Part shown: one piece after another, positions 36,606-45,170 of the stretch
How the letters are laid out: each line of letters starts with the position of its first letter
Numbering within the stretch: position 1 is the stretch's first letter
NCBI GenBank assembly: GCA_036510735.1
Contig: DATCDK010000225.1
Coordinates: 1 to 64,000 of the forward strand
Source: PALSA-607 sp036510735
GTDB taxonomy: Bacteria > Actinomycetota > Actinomycetes > Acidothermales > Acidothermaceae
Reading direction: 5' to 3'
Length of the DNA: 64,000 bases
Notes under the pieces: model-generated
The model's input: the letters and a program-made list of their open reading frames with translations, nothing else
Told to the model about the DNA's origin: nothing
Databases searched by the model: none
Translations under genes and position numbers: made by a program

Positions 36606-38276
36606 CTAATTGCGACGTCGCACGTGTACTTTCCGGCCGGCAAGACCGATCCAGGCGAGCATGACCGCGCTCACCGCTGCGGCGGTGACGAATACCACCA
36701 AGGCGATTGTCCGCGACACCGATGAGCCTCCGTTGTGGCTGCTGGCCAGCAGTGCGGACCCGACGATGAGCGCCGCGAGGATCAGTCCGGCGGCCGCGAC
36801 GTTCGCGAGACGGTGCACCCCTTTGAGGAACTGGGTTTCGTCGAATGCTTGGACCTTCAACTCGAAATGTCCGCCACCGACGGCGTCCATGGCCCGATTG
36901 AGCCGCCCAGGCAGCTCCTCGATGAACTCCTTGGCCTCCATCATCGAGGCGAGCGTGCCGCCGATTCCCTGTGTTTGGGAGTGCATCAGCTCCGGTACGT
37001 GCCGGCGCATCGCGGCGAGGGTGTCGAAGTCGGGATCAAGCGCCGTCACGACCAAGTCGAGATTCAGCAGCGTTTTCCCGAGCAGCGCCAGCTCCGGTGC
37101 GGGCCGCAATCCAGCGTCCGCCGATCTGCGCGACAGCTCCATCAATGTCTTGCCGACATCGAGTTCGTCTAGCGGCGACCCGGTGAACGTAGCGACCAGG
37201 TCGGCGATCGTTCGTGTGAGCAACGCATCGTCATAGTCATCCTGTGCGGTGCCGAGGCTCTTGGCGGCGCGCACCACGTCGTCCAGCCGATCAGCGAGCA
37301 CCGCCGCTAACAGCTTCGCGATCAGCCGGCGGATCTCGGGTCGGATTCGACCGACCATGCCGAGGTCCAGCAATGCCAGACGTTGGTCAGCGGTGATCAG
37401 GATGTTTCCCGGGTGCGGATCCGCATGGAACAGCCCGGCGCCGAGGATTTGATGGAGATAGCCACCGAACAGCTCGTCGGCCAGCGGAACCAACTGCAAG
37501 TCGATGCGGGCAAGCGGGCCGATATCGGTGATCCGACGACCTTCGATGAAGTCCATTGTCAATAGCCGACTCGTGGTCAGGGTATCCACGGGTGCGGGCA
37601 CCACGAGTGCCGGACGGTCGTGCAACACCGCCCGCAACGCCGTCAGGTTCGCGGCTTCGCGCCGGTAGTCCAGTTCGGCGACCAGCGCGCGGCGGAACTG
37701 CTCGAAAGTCTCCCCGACCGCATACCGCTTGGCTTGTTTGTTGTGCGTGTCGAAGAACTCGGCTAGCTCCCCGAGGATTTCCAAGTCGCTCGCCATCTGC
37801 TTTCGGATGCCCGGGCGTTGGACCTTGACAGCGACCTGTTGTCCCCCGCGCAGTTGTGCACGATGCACCTGGCCAAGCGAAGCGGCTGCGATTGGCACAT
37901 TGTCGAAGTCTTCGAAGAGTCGCGACATCCGAGCACCAAGTTCGGTCTGCACCACCTGCTCGACCTCAGCGAACGAGAAGGGCTCACAGTTGTCTTGGAG
38001 GCGAGTCAACGCAGTCACATACGGCTGGGGCAGAAGGTCTGCGCGGGTCGATAGCAACTGCCCAAGTTTGACGAAGGTGGGTCCGAGCCTTTCCAGATCG
38101 GAAGCCAGCTCCGCGGCACGCTCGTTCATTGAATCCGATGTGTCATCTAACGGAGCGTCGTCCAAGACCGAATCCAGGCCCGCCGATTGCACCAACCCGA
38201 CCCGGCCGTGGCGGGCTAGCACCGCCGCGATCTCGCGATACCTATTCAGATGCTGTGGGCGTAACGACAGTGACAT
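36606..38276 (-). CDS. ABC1/AarF/UbiB-family atypical kinase
   Basis: A 556-residue membrane-associated ABC1-family protein. N-terminal KxGQ region FVKLGQLLSTRADLLPQPYV (about 70-90) is followed by Ala-rich loop AAASLGQVHRAQLRGGQQVA and VKVQRPGI. The catalytic region has LFHADPHPGNILI and the metal site LALLDLGMVGRI, and two C-terminal membrane spans complete it (LANVAAAGLILAALIVGSAL). Family members are ATPases that support ubiquinone biosynthesis or lipid extraction from membranes. Placement in a lipid-enzyme island suits a lipid role here. Confidence 0.9.
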   Translation of the reverse strand: MSLSLRPQHLNRYREIAAVLARHGRVGLVQSAGLDSVLDDAPLDDTSDSMNERAAELASDLERLGPTFVKLGQLLSTRADLLPQPYVTALTRLQDNCEPFSFAEVEQVVQTELGARMSRLFEDFDNVPIAAASLGQVHRAQLRGGQQVAVKVQRPGIRKQMASDLEILGELAEFFDTHNKQAKRYAVGETFEQFRRALVAELDYRREAANLTALRAVLHDRPALVVPAPVDTLTTSRLLTMDFIEGRRITDIGPLARIDLQLVPLADELFGGYLHQILGAGLFHADPHPGNILITADQRLALLDLGMVGRIRPEIRRLIAKLLAAVLADRLDDVVRAAKSLGTAQDDYDDALLTRTIADLVATFTGSPLDELDVGKTLMELSRRSADAGLRPAPELALLGKTLLNLDLVVTALDPDFDTLAAMRRHVPELMHSQTQGIGGTLASMMEAKEFIEELPGRLNRAMDAVGGGHFELKVQAFDETQFLKGVHRLANVAAAGLILAALIVGSALLASSHNGGSSVSRTIALVVFVTAAAVSAVMLAWIGLAGRKVHVRRRN

Positions 38277-38476
38277 CCTCGTGACCTACCCGGCACGGGC
38301 CTTCAACCAACCTCGCCATCCGCGCCGGCTTGGCGCGACTCGGCGCCGACGAGGGTTGAACGTAGATGTTGCCCAGGACGCGTCGTCGGTCGACGTCACC
38401 CATTGATTCAGAGCCCATCTGAAATGGTTGCGGCAAGCATCGGGCGTGACCCCTCTGAAAGGTGCACAATTCGCGG

Positions 38477-40138
38477 ATGGTTCCCGACGCCACTGACACA
38501 CCGGGCGACCCTCTTGCACAGGACGCCCCCGACAATCCTGTGGACGACCCGGCGATCCTCTCGTGGTTCCTAGCTGAGGGTGACCGGGCTAACCCGTGGA
38601 CTGACCTGCGCGCTTTCACCACTGGCAACCTGGTCGTGCCGCTCATCGACGGTAGAACCTATTTCGCTCGGCTCTGCTCTGAGCTCGAAGCAACCGCCGC
38701 CGGGGACCAGGTGTACTTCCTGGACTTTCGGGGGGACTTTACGGAGCGCCTGGGGGGCCCGGGGTCGGAGGTCGGTGAAGTGCTCGGCCGGGCCGCACAC
38801 CGAGGGGTCCACGTCTTTGGTCTGCTGTGGCGTTCGCAACCCAAGATCTTGAAGCAGTCCGAGGCGACGAACTCGGAATTCGTCCGCCGCATTGACGAGG
38901 ATGGCGGACAAGTGTTGCTCGATGCGCGGACGCGCCGAGCGGGAAGCCACCATCAGAAGCTGGTGGTCGTTCGACACCCGGGGTCCCCGCATCGAGATGT
39001 CGCGTTCGTCGGGGGCATCGATCTCGGATACAGCCGGGGTGACGACTCGCAGCATGAAGGCGATCCGCAGACGATGGAGTTCGCGGCAGCCTATGGGCCG
39101 CGGCCGCCCTGGCACGACATCCAGGCCGAGGTTCACGGTCCTGCGGTTCACGACCTCGAACACACTTTTCGCGAGCGTTGGTACGGCAGCAGTGTGTTCG
39201 ACCTGCCGAGCCCGATACGCGAGCTCTACGACCGGACCTACCACATCGGAGCGATGACGGGCCGGCCGTTGCCGCCGCCGATAGCCGATGATGAGGAACG
39301 GCGTGGTAGCCACGCGATCCAGGTCCTGCGCACCTACCCGGCGCGTTTGCGGCGGTACCCGTTCGCGCCGCACGGGGAGCGGAGCATCGCGCATGCCTAC
39401 CGCAAGGCCTTCGCGCGTGCCCGCGCCCTGGTGTACCTGGAGGACCAGTATTTCTGGTCACGGCCGGTGTCTGAGATGGTCGCCTCCGCCTTGCGTGACA
39501 ACAAGAATCTGCGCGTCATGGTGGTGGTGCCTCGCTACCCCGACACCGACGGCGCGATTTCCCGAGTGCCAGGTGTGCTGGGCCGACACGACGCTGTGCG
39601 CACGTGCGCGGCCGCGGGAGGCGCGCGCTTTGCGATGTACGACCTAGAGAACCGTTCGGGCATCCCGGTGTACGTGCACGCCAAGACGGTGATCGTCGAC
39701 GACGTTTGGGCGATAGTGGGGTCGGACAACCTCAACCGTCGTTCGTGGAGCCACGACAGCGAGCTGTCCATCGCGGTGCTCGACGCGGACCGCCATCCGC
39801 GAGAACCCCACGACCCTGCCGGTTTGGGTGACGGCGCACGAAGTTTCGCCCGAGACCTCCGGCTGCGCCTGTGGCGCGAGCACCTCGACCGGAACGAGGG
39901 CGATGACGATGACCTGCTGGACCCGAAAGAGGCGTTCGAAGCCTTCAAGCACCAGGCGGACGCGCTCGCCGCGTGGCACCGCGGAGGGCAGAACGGCCCC
40001 CGACCGCCCGGCCGGGTTATCCCCCACCAGTTGACCGAAGTGACCCGAACACAGCGGGCGTGGTCGTCGCTGTTGTTGAGATTCTTATACGACCCAGACG
40101 GGCGCCCCTGGCGCGACCGCATTCGTGGGCGCCTCTAA
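38477..40138 (+). CDS. Eukaryotic-type phospholipase D, paralogue 2
   Basis: A 553-residue homologue of the enzyme at 31283, similar along the whole length. HKD1 region AGSHHQKLVVVRH and DVAFVGGIDLGYSRGDD again lack the usual Asp (Arg instead). HKD2 YVHAKTVIVDDVWAIVGSDN is intact. The segment PFAPHGERSIAHAYRKA is shared. No signal peptide is seen. ATG 38477 is taken as start; GTG 38462 is possible. It is divergent from aarF by about 200 bp with no other feature seen in that gap. It converges with the DedA gene. Confidence 0.87.
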   Translation: MVPDATDTPGDPLAQDAPDNPVDDPAILSWFLAEGDRANPWTDLRAFTTGNLVVPLIDGRTYFARLCSELEATAAGDQVYFLDFRGDFTERLGGPGSEVGEVLGRAAHRGVHVFGLLWRSQPKILKQSEATNSEFVRRIDEDGGQVLLDARTRRAGSHHQKLVVVRHPGSPHRDVAFVGGIDLGYSRGDDSQHEGDPQTMEFAAAYGPRPPWHDIQAEVHGPAVHDLEHTFRERWYGSSVFDLPSPIRELYDRTYHIGAMTGRPLPPPIADDEERRGSHAIQVLRTYPARLRRYPFAPHGERSIAHAYRKAFARARALVYLEDQYFWSRPVSEMVASALRDNKNLRVMVVVPRYPDTDGAISRVPGVLGRHDAVRTCAAAGGARFAMYDLENRSGIPVYVHAKTVIVDDVWAIVGSDNLNRRSWSHDSELSIAVLDADRHPREPHDPAGLGDGARSFARDLRLRLWREHLDRNEGDDDDLLDPKEAFEAFKHQADALAAWHRGGQNGPRPPGRVIPHQLTEVTRTQRAWSSLLLRFLYDPDGRPWRDRIRGRL

Positions 40139-40180
40139 CAGCGAACCGCCGCTCGAACCCGGTCCAGCCGACGTCAAGGC

Positions 40181-40783
40181 CTATGTTGGAGCCTCGGCGC
40201 GTCGACGCCGAAGGAACCAAACGCCGATCAGGACGGCGAGGAGTGCGCCTGCGGCGATCGCGTAGGTCGGTCCGTGAAAGCCGTTCGCGACGTGCCGCCA
40301 ATTCGCGCCGATGGCATATCCAATCCATGCCAAGGCCGCAGTCCATGGCAGGCAGCCCGCCACGGTGTACACACCGAACCGAACGGGCGGCATCGCAGCG
40401 AATCCTGCGGGCAACGAAATGAAGGTGCGGATAACCGGCAGGAGACGGCCAAAGAACACCGATGCTGCACCGTGGCGTTCGAACCATTGTTGTGCTCGAT
40501 CGATGTCGTGATCGGTCAGCCGCAGATGCCGACCCCAGCGGTGGACGGCCGCCGGTCCCGCCCAGCGCCCGACGGCCCAGGCGAGATAGCTGCCCGCAAC
40601 ATTGCCGGCCGTGCCAGCCAGCACGACGGCGACGATGTTCAGCCGCGTTCCGGCGACTGCGCCGCTTGCCAGCGCGCCGCCGAACAGCATTGTCACCTCC
40701 GAGGGAACCGGAATGCATGCCGACTCGGCGAGCATCAACAGAAAGATCGCGAGATACCCGTAGGTGAGAATCAGATGCTGCAC
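40181..40783 (-). CDS. DedA-family membrane protein
   Basis: A 200-residue integral membrane protein with about five or six spans. Family motifs are FLLMLAESACIPVPSEVTML near the N-terminus, GTAGNVAGSYLAWAVGRWAG, and FFGRLLPVIRTFISLPAGFA, with the conserved Arg and Pro. DedA proteins act in membrane homeostasis, and some members move undecaprenyl phosphate or phosphatidylethanolamine across the membrane. The gene closes the phospholipid island. Confidence 0.9.
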   Translation of the reverse strand: MQHLILTYGYLAIFLLMLAESACIPVPSEVTMLFGGALASGAVAGTRLNIVAVVLAGTAGNVAGSYLAWAVGRWAGPAAVHRWGRHLRLTDHDIDRAQQWFERHGAASVFFGRLLPVIRTFISLPAGFAAMPPVRFGVYTVAGCLPWTAALAWIGYAIGANWRHVANGFHGPTYAIAAGALLAVLIGVWFLRRRRAEAPT

Positions 40784-40849
40784 CCAGCGCCCTTCCTCCG
40801 GCGAATTTTGTGGCTCACGCGCATACCCGGGAGGGCGGTGACGCGAGCA

Positions 40850-41041
40850 TCAGATCTTGCGACGCCACATCAAGACTGCTCCCGCTGAAACGATGACAAC
40901 GAGATAGGTGCTAGCGACCGTCGTCCCGATCGTGTCGTGAAAGGCGAGGCTGACTGCAAGGCCGGCCGCACCGAAGATTCCCAAGACAACCAGCAACGAG
41001 CGCGACCGTGGAGAGGGTGACCTGTCCCGCCGTCCGCTCAT
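40850..41041 (-). CDS. Small membrane protein (63 aa)
   Basis: Two hydrophobic segments follow a basic N-terminus (SGRRDRSPSPRSRSLLVVLG): LLVVLGIFGAAGLAVSLAF and VASTYLVVIVSAGAVLMW. No family recognised. ATG 41041 has a good ribosome site (gaaggaatcc, spacing about 6), and the frame upstream to 41098 looks non-coding. It lies 66 bp upstream of the DedA gene on the same strand and could belong to its transcript. Confidence 0.55.
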   Translation of the reverse strand: MSGRRDRSPSPRSRSLLVVLGIFGAAGLAVSLAFHDTIGTTVASTYLVVIVSAGAVLMWRRKI

Positions 41042-41212
41042 TGGATTCCTTCGCGAACCACGGACAATCCGCTGAACCAGTGAACTGCGAATGTGCACCC
41101 AAGTATCGAGAATGAATCTGACGACTTCGTGAAGGCCACCGGGTTGGCCACATCGCGTACTCGAACGCCCGACGCTCGTTTGCTAGACATCAATGCAGGG
41201 GACATGTGCCGC

Positions 41213-41368
41213 ATGGATCGAGATGAGCAGAGGCGGCGGCTGCGTGCGCGCCGGGCTTTCCTGGAGGACTTGTCGGCAACTCGGGCGCTTCGTGAGCGAG
41301 TATTTCCTACGCGAGCGCGGAAGGTTCGGGCACGACAGCGTTACATGCTGACGTACCTGTCGCGTTAG
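41213..41368 (+). CDS. Small basic hypothetical protein (51 aa)
   Basis: A short, very basic helical peptide: MDRDEQRRRLRARRAFLEDL followed by RVFPTRARKVRARQRYMLTYL. ATG 41213 has an agggga site 10 nt upstream. The frame is open back to 41093, but that part lacks protein-like composition. Its stop shares one base with the start of the next small ORF. No family recognised; it could be spurious. Confidence 0.35.
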   Translation: MDRDEQRRRLRARRAFLEDLSATRALRERVFPTRARKVRARQRYMLTYLSR

Positions 41369-41535
41369 TGCTTCTCTCCGGCGCAAAGTTTCACGGCGCG
41401 GACTGTTTGAGCTTCGCCGCTCGGGGCAACTTGGGACGCAAGGTCCAGCGGATGGTGGCGGGCGTTCCTTGGCAGGGTCTGATGGGGATCGGTGTAGCGG
41501 TATTTCTGATCGCGTTGGGCGCCGTTTGGGTTTAG
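41368..41535 (+). CDS. Very small predicted membrane protein (55 aa)
   Basis: GTG 41368 to TAG 41535. The N-terminal half is polar and basic; the C-terminal half is a membrane segment (GLMGIGVAVFLIALGAVWV). It abuts the previous small ORF (shared base, TAGTG), which hints at coupling. No family recognised. It converges with the GNAT gene. Confidence 0.33.
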   Translation: MLLSGAKFHGADCLSFAARGNLGRKVQRMVAGVPWQGLMGIGVAVFLIALGAVWV

Positions 41536-41576
41536 CCGTGACGCTTACGGTATTCGCGCCGCGCGGCCGCGCCTCG

Positions 41577-42161
41577 TTAGCGAGCGGCTCGCAGCATCAT
41601 CGTGATCACCGGTGCGTTGCCCGCTTCGGTTTTGGCTATTACCTCGAAGCCGTGACGTTCATAGAACGAAATGTTGCGCGGGTTCGGGGATTCGAGATAC
41701 GCAGGCAGGTGGTTATCGTCGACGACGGCCAGGCAGTGGGTCATCAGCTCGCTCCCGACACCCTGACCCTGTAGCGCCGGATCCACGCCGAACCACGGCA
41801 GGTACCAATGCGGGTAGGTCGGGTGGGTGGCATCCATCTGCTCGAAGATGGACCACAGATCCTCGTGCTTCTCGGTCGCGACGCTTTCGGTGAGTACGCC
41901 CACGATCGCATCGCCGTCTGGCTCAGCTCCGGGCGGCAGCCACAGTGCAACGGAGGAAAAGTCGCGGATTCGCCACGCAGTCTTCTCGTCGAACGCCCGG
42001 CCGCCGAACGCTGCCAGGAAACGCGGAAACTGCGTGAGGTACTGATGCGCGTCGGGATAGAGCCAGCGCTCCCCGGGGTCGGTGACGAACGCTAGAACCA
42101 GAGTGGCGTATGCCCTGTCGCGCTCGTCTAGGCCAATCGGTACCACGTCGTCGTCGCTCAT
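41577..42161 (-). CDS. GNAT-family N-acetyltransferase
   Basis: A 194-residue acetyltransferase using acetyl-CoA. The pyrophosphate-binding motif is in GVDPALQGQGVGSELMTHCL (about 126-145). The C-terminal signature is LESPNPRNISFYERHGFEVI, typical of GNAT enzymes acting on small amines or toxins. WRIRDFSSVALWLPPGAEPD marks the subgroup common in actinobacteria. The acceptor is unknown. It stands alone. Confidence 0.87.
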   Translation of the reverse strand: MSDDDVVPIGLDERDRAYATLVLAFVTDPGERWLYPDAHQYLTQFPRFLAAFGGRAFDEKTAWRIRDFSSVALWLPPGAEPDGDAIVGVLTESVATEKHEDLWSIFEQMDATHPTYPHWYLPWFGVDPALQGQGVGSELMTHCLAVVDDNHLPAYLESPNPRNISFYERHGFEVIAKTEAGNAPVITMMLRAAR

Positions 42162-42190
42162 AGCGGCTCACCTTAAGGCTGGTCTCGCGA

Positions 42191-42475
42191 CTAGTTCAAC
42201 GACCCCAGCACCGCGCCGTCCGGCATGGGCACTGGTTGGTCGTCGAGCAATCCGGCCGCGAGTCGCTGGGCGTACTCGGCACCGGCTCTCGCTCCGTTGA
42301 TCAGGTGGAGGTTTCGGTAGCTCTTGTCAGTGAGGCCTTGCCGCTCCAACTCCTCCTCGACGAGCTTGCGGTAGTACGCGCTCTTGTGCAGGACGCCGCC
42401 CGCGAGTCCGATGCGTGGCGCCGAGTGGAATGACAGCTCTATGACGCATTGCCCGCGAAAGAGCGGACGGCGCTG
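42191..42475 (-). pseudogene. C-terminal remnant of a sugar-kinase-like (BadF/BadG-type?) gene
   Basis: On the minus strand a frame without a start codon encodes about 94 residues, bounded upstream by a stop at 42476-42478. It reads like a kinase or ATPase end: RIGLAGGVLHKSAYYRKLVE, then LHLINGARAGAEYAQRLAAG and a stop. The LAGGV and GARAGAEYA pattern resembles the last part of BadF/NagK-type ATPases. Coding-like composition with no 5' end indicates a truncated gene. It abuts a second gene fragment on the other strand at about 42434-42475. Confidence 0.5.
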
Positions 42476-42570
42476 CTACGGCGCGGCGTCACGGCGCAGA
42501 TTTGCGCCACGCTGTTGGACGCCGAGGGCAACACGGTCGCACAGGACTTCACCGACCGCTGCATCTCGGT
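42434..42570 (+). pseudogene. Short coding-like fragment of an unrecognised gene
   Basis: From just after the stop at 42431 to about 42570, the plus strand reads LYDALPAKERTALLRRGVTA, then QICATLLDAEGNTVAQDFTD, with codons ending almost always in G or C, the mark of real coding sequence here. No proper start, and codon character fades after about 42570. It overlaps the antisense sugar-kinase-like remnant for some 40 bp, so the two fragments look joined by a deletion or rearrangement. Confidence 0.4.
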
Positions 42571-42647
42571 AAGAGGTCGCCAAGGCTCAACTGGGCGCAA
42601 TTCCGGTCGATTAACGGGGGAGTCCAACCTTCGACCTGGAGCCATCG

Positions 42648-44285
42648 ATGCCGCTGTCACGCGCCGCGTCCGATGGTTCGTCGTCGCACGCCGTGCCCGT
42701 TTTTGCCATCGCCATCCGGGTCACCGACTACTTGATCCCCGCTGTGTCGACCGCCGCGGCCCTCACCGTGTTAGCGATCACCGGTGCTCTTCACTCGGTG
42801 TCATGGCTGGCCGACCTGTTCGCCGTCGCGCTGATCAGTGGGTTGTGCGGGCTGGCGGCCGGCGTAGTACGCGGCCGCCGCAATGCCTCCATGGACGTCG
42901 TGATCAGCGACTTGCAGCGGATCGTCGGCGGAGACCTGCGGGTTCGCGCGGAGGTCACGTCCGAAGGACAGCTGCGCGAGCTCGAGATTGCAGTGCGCGA
43001 CATCGTGCTCGAGATGCGCGGGTTGGTCTCCGCTGCCGACCGCTGCGCAGGCTTGCTCGCGGGTGGCTGGCAGACCATGAACGAGGTCGCCTGGTCGATG
43101 ATGAACGCGTCCGAGGGCACGGTCCTCGAGGTCAATGCTGCGGCCCGCGCGGCAGCTGAGGTTTCGCAGAGCATCCAGTTCATCGCGAGCGCCACGGAAG
43201 AGACGACGGCGACGATGCGCGAAGTTGCGGCGCACGCGATCGACGCGTCGGGTCTTGGCCAATCCGGCGTCGAGCAGATCACTGTCGCCGGCAAGAGCGT
43301 GGAAGACCTGCGCGGAGCTTCGAAGCGAGTCGAGGAGGTCCTTCGACTCATCAACGGAGTGGCTCGCCAAACACACCTGCTGGCCTTGAACGCAACGATC
43401 GAGGCGGCCCGCGCCGGTGAGCACGGCCGCGGATTTGCTGTCGTGGCGAGTGAGGTCAAACTCCTTGCCGAGCAGACCGCGTCGGCTACCGGGAACGTCG
43501 CTGCGACGATGCGCGAGATCGACGAGGGATCTGAGCACGCGGGCTCGTCGATGCACAGTGTCAGCGAGACGATCTACGGCATGAGTACGCGGCAACACTC
43601 CATCGCTGCGGCTGTTGAGCAGCAGACGTCGACGACTCAAGCCATCGCCCGCAGCACCGCAGACGCTGCAGATCAGTCGGTTGCGTTGGCGTCGAGCGTC
43701 CGGTCGCTCACGAATGCGGTGCGTCTCGGCGCGTATGCAGGAGCCAAGGCGCGCACCGTTGCGGCTGAAGTCGCGACCATCGAACAGACCCTGCATTCTC
43801 TTGTCGAGCGCTTCCGCTTCGATCACGTCGAGGACGTTGTTGCGGACGTCGAAACTGGGCCGGTGCGAGGTGTGACCACCGCGAAGGGGGTGACGCTCGT
43901 CCCCAACGAAGTGATGGGTACGGGGATCAACCAGTGCAACTTCGAAGGTACCTGGGGCCACGCAACGGCCAACCTCGAGTCGGACGGCTCGAACGCACAC
44001 TCGAGCATGCCTGGCGACACCTGCACGGTTCGGTTCGTCGGTACCCGCATCAGGTTCTACGGCGTTGTCGCGGCAAACCACGGCAAGGCTTCAATCGCTG
44101 TTGACGGGCACGAGCCAGCGATCATCGACCAGTACGCGCCGGAGCGCGAACAGGGCGGGCTTGCTTGGCAAAGCCAGGTTTTTCCACGTGGCGAGCATGT
44201 CTGCGTGCTCACGGTGCTGGCCGAATCGAATCCGAGCTCACGCTACGTCTGGGTGAACGTCGACAAGTTCGAGGTCGAAGCCTGA
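42648..44285 (+). CDS. Methyl-accepting-chemotaxis-type receptor with C-terminal lectin-like domain
   Basis: A 545-residue membrane protein. Two spans near the N-terminus (about 28-75) have almost no extracellular loop. A HAMP-like helical stretch (about 80-125) and an MCP signalling coiled-coil (about 130-405) follow, with hairpin tip [20 protein letters not shown] and [18 protein letters not shown], the kinase-contact site. After about residue 415 comes a beta-sandwich-like domain of about 130 residues ([52 protein letters not shown]) resembling galactose-binding-like modules of secreted glycosidases. Placing it after the signalling domain would put it in the cytoplasm, which is odd. No cheA/cheW genes are in the window. 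Confidence 0.82.
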   Translation: MPLSRAASDGSSSHAVPVFAIAIRVTDYLIPAVSTAAALTVLAITGALHSVSWLADLFAVALISGLCGLAAGVVRGRRNASMDVVISDLQRIVGGDLRVRAEVTSEGQLRELEIAVRDIVLEMRGLVSAADRCAGLLAGGWQTMNEVAWSMMNASEGTVLEVNAAARAAAEVSQSIQFIASATEETTATMREVAAHAIDASGLGQSGVEQITVAGKSVEDLRGASKRVEEVLRLINGVARQTHLLALNATIEAARAGEHGRGFAVVASEVKLLAEQTASATGNVAATMREIDEGSEHAGSSMHSVSETIYGMSTRQHSIAAAVEQQTSTTQAIARSTADAADQSVALASSVRSLTNAVRLGAYAGAKARTVAAEVATIEQTLHSLVERFRFDHVEDVVADVETGPVRGVTTAKGVTLVPNEVMGTGINQCNFEGTWGHATANLESDGSNAHSSMPGDTCTVRFVGTRIRFYGVVAANHGKASIAVDGHEPAIIDQYAPEREQGGLAWQSQVFPRGEHVCVLTVLAESNPSSRYVWVNVDKFEVEA

Positions 44286-44308
44286 CCGCTTCGTTTTCGT
44301 CGCCGACT

Positions 44309-44356
44309 GAAGGAATTACGTCGGGTTTCGGCGATCAAGCACGACGCAATTCCTTC
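44309..44356 (+). terminator. Hairpin at the end of the receptor gene, overlapping the convergent gene end
   Basis: Arms gaaggaattacgtcg (44309-44323) and cgacgcaattccttc (44342-44356) pair over 15 bp with one mismatch. It begins about 24 bp after the receptor stop and its right arm lies within the last codons of the convergent membrane-protein gene, so it can terminate both. Confidence 0.65.
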
Positions 44357-45066
44357 ACTCGCCGCTGACGGTGTTCAGCAACACGTGCTTGCAATAAGGC
44401 CGCGATGATCCCGACGAACATCGCCGTTTCGTGTTCTCGACCGTCGATGTTCGGCTGAACAAACGCAGCGACTGTGAGTACCGCGATCAGCAGCGCCAAT
44501 GTTGCGTAGGCATGTCGGCGGGCCAGCAGCCATGCACCGATCGCGGTCGTGATCCCCGACGGGCCGGTGTCGAGGATGCCGGCTTGACTCAGCGGCAGGC
44601 CGATGTGAACCGCCGCGCCGTAGATGATCATGACCCGAGCGAGCATTGTGCTGGCGAACTGGGCGAGGCCGCCGACGAGGGTCAGGCCGGGGCGGCCCAA
44701 CAACAGCTCTGCGATGCCCAAGACCGCAGCGACCTGGATGGCCGCCGCCCACCACGGGAGGTCGAAGGTCGGGAGAAAGACTGAGGCAGGGACCCGCACC
44801 AACTCCACGTTCAGGGGCTGCCCTGCGTATGCGTCGCCGACCTTCACCAGCGCTTCGTGACTCTGCGGATCATGCCAGGCGCCGTAGACCCCTGCGATGA
44901 GCAGGCAGGCCAGAGTTGCCAACCAGGGTCGGCGTCCGGACCGCCAGGCTGCACCGACGTCGCGTAGCAGCGACTGCAGTTCGTCGAGCAGTCGCCACAA
45001 GTAACGTCGTATCGCCGACAGCACAGCCTCCGGATCAGCGATCCTGCTCCGATCATAGGCAACCAC
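44335..45066 (-). CDS. Rhomboid-like membrane protein
   Basis: A 243-residue protein with about five or six membrane segments (LATLACLLIAGVYGAW, WWAAAIQVAAVLGIAELLLG, LTLVGGLAQFASTMLARVMI and others). DTGPSGITTAIGAWLL resembles the GxSG motif at the rhomboid catalytic Ser, and a His occurs near the start of the last span (REHETAMFVGIIAAL). This suggests the actinobacterial rhomboid-like family. The Ser/His assignment is inferred, and an inactive homologue is possible. About 100 bp separate it from the divergent dehydratase gene. Confidence 0.6.
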   Translation of the reverse strand: MVAYDRSRIADPEAVLSAIRRYLWRLLDELQSLLRDVGAAWRSGRRPWLATLACLLIAGVYGAWHDPQSHEALVKVGDAYAGQPLNVELVRVPASVFLPTFDLPWWAAAIQVAAVLGIAELLLGRPGLTLVGGLAQFASTMLARVMIIYGAAVHIGLPLSQAGILDTGPSGITTAIGAWLLARRHAYATLALLIAVLTVAAFVQPNIDGREHETAMFVGIIAALLQARVAEHRQRRVKELRRA

Positions 45067-45170
45067 CGGCCGGTCCTGAAGGGCTCCCGTCTACGATCGG
45101 GGGCACGGAAAGTGCCTCCCTGACACTGGCCAGAGCAAAGGCAGAGCGAAGGCGGAGCGAGGGCAAACGT

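Noticed and set aside
31283..40138. Composite transposon bounded by the two PLD genes
   Set aside because: The paralogues are too diverged at DNA level to act as flanking repeats and no transposase is present.
42648..44285. Frameshift joining a receptor to a separate glycosidase fragment
   Set aside because: The frame is continuous, codon use is even across the junction, and the receptor helix leads directly into the new domain.
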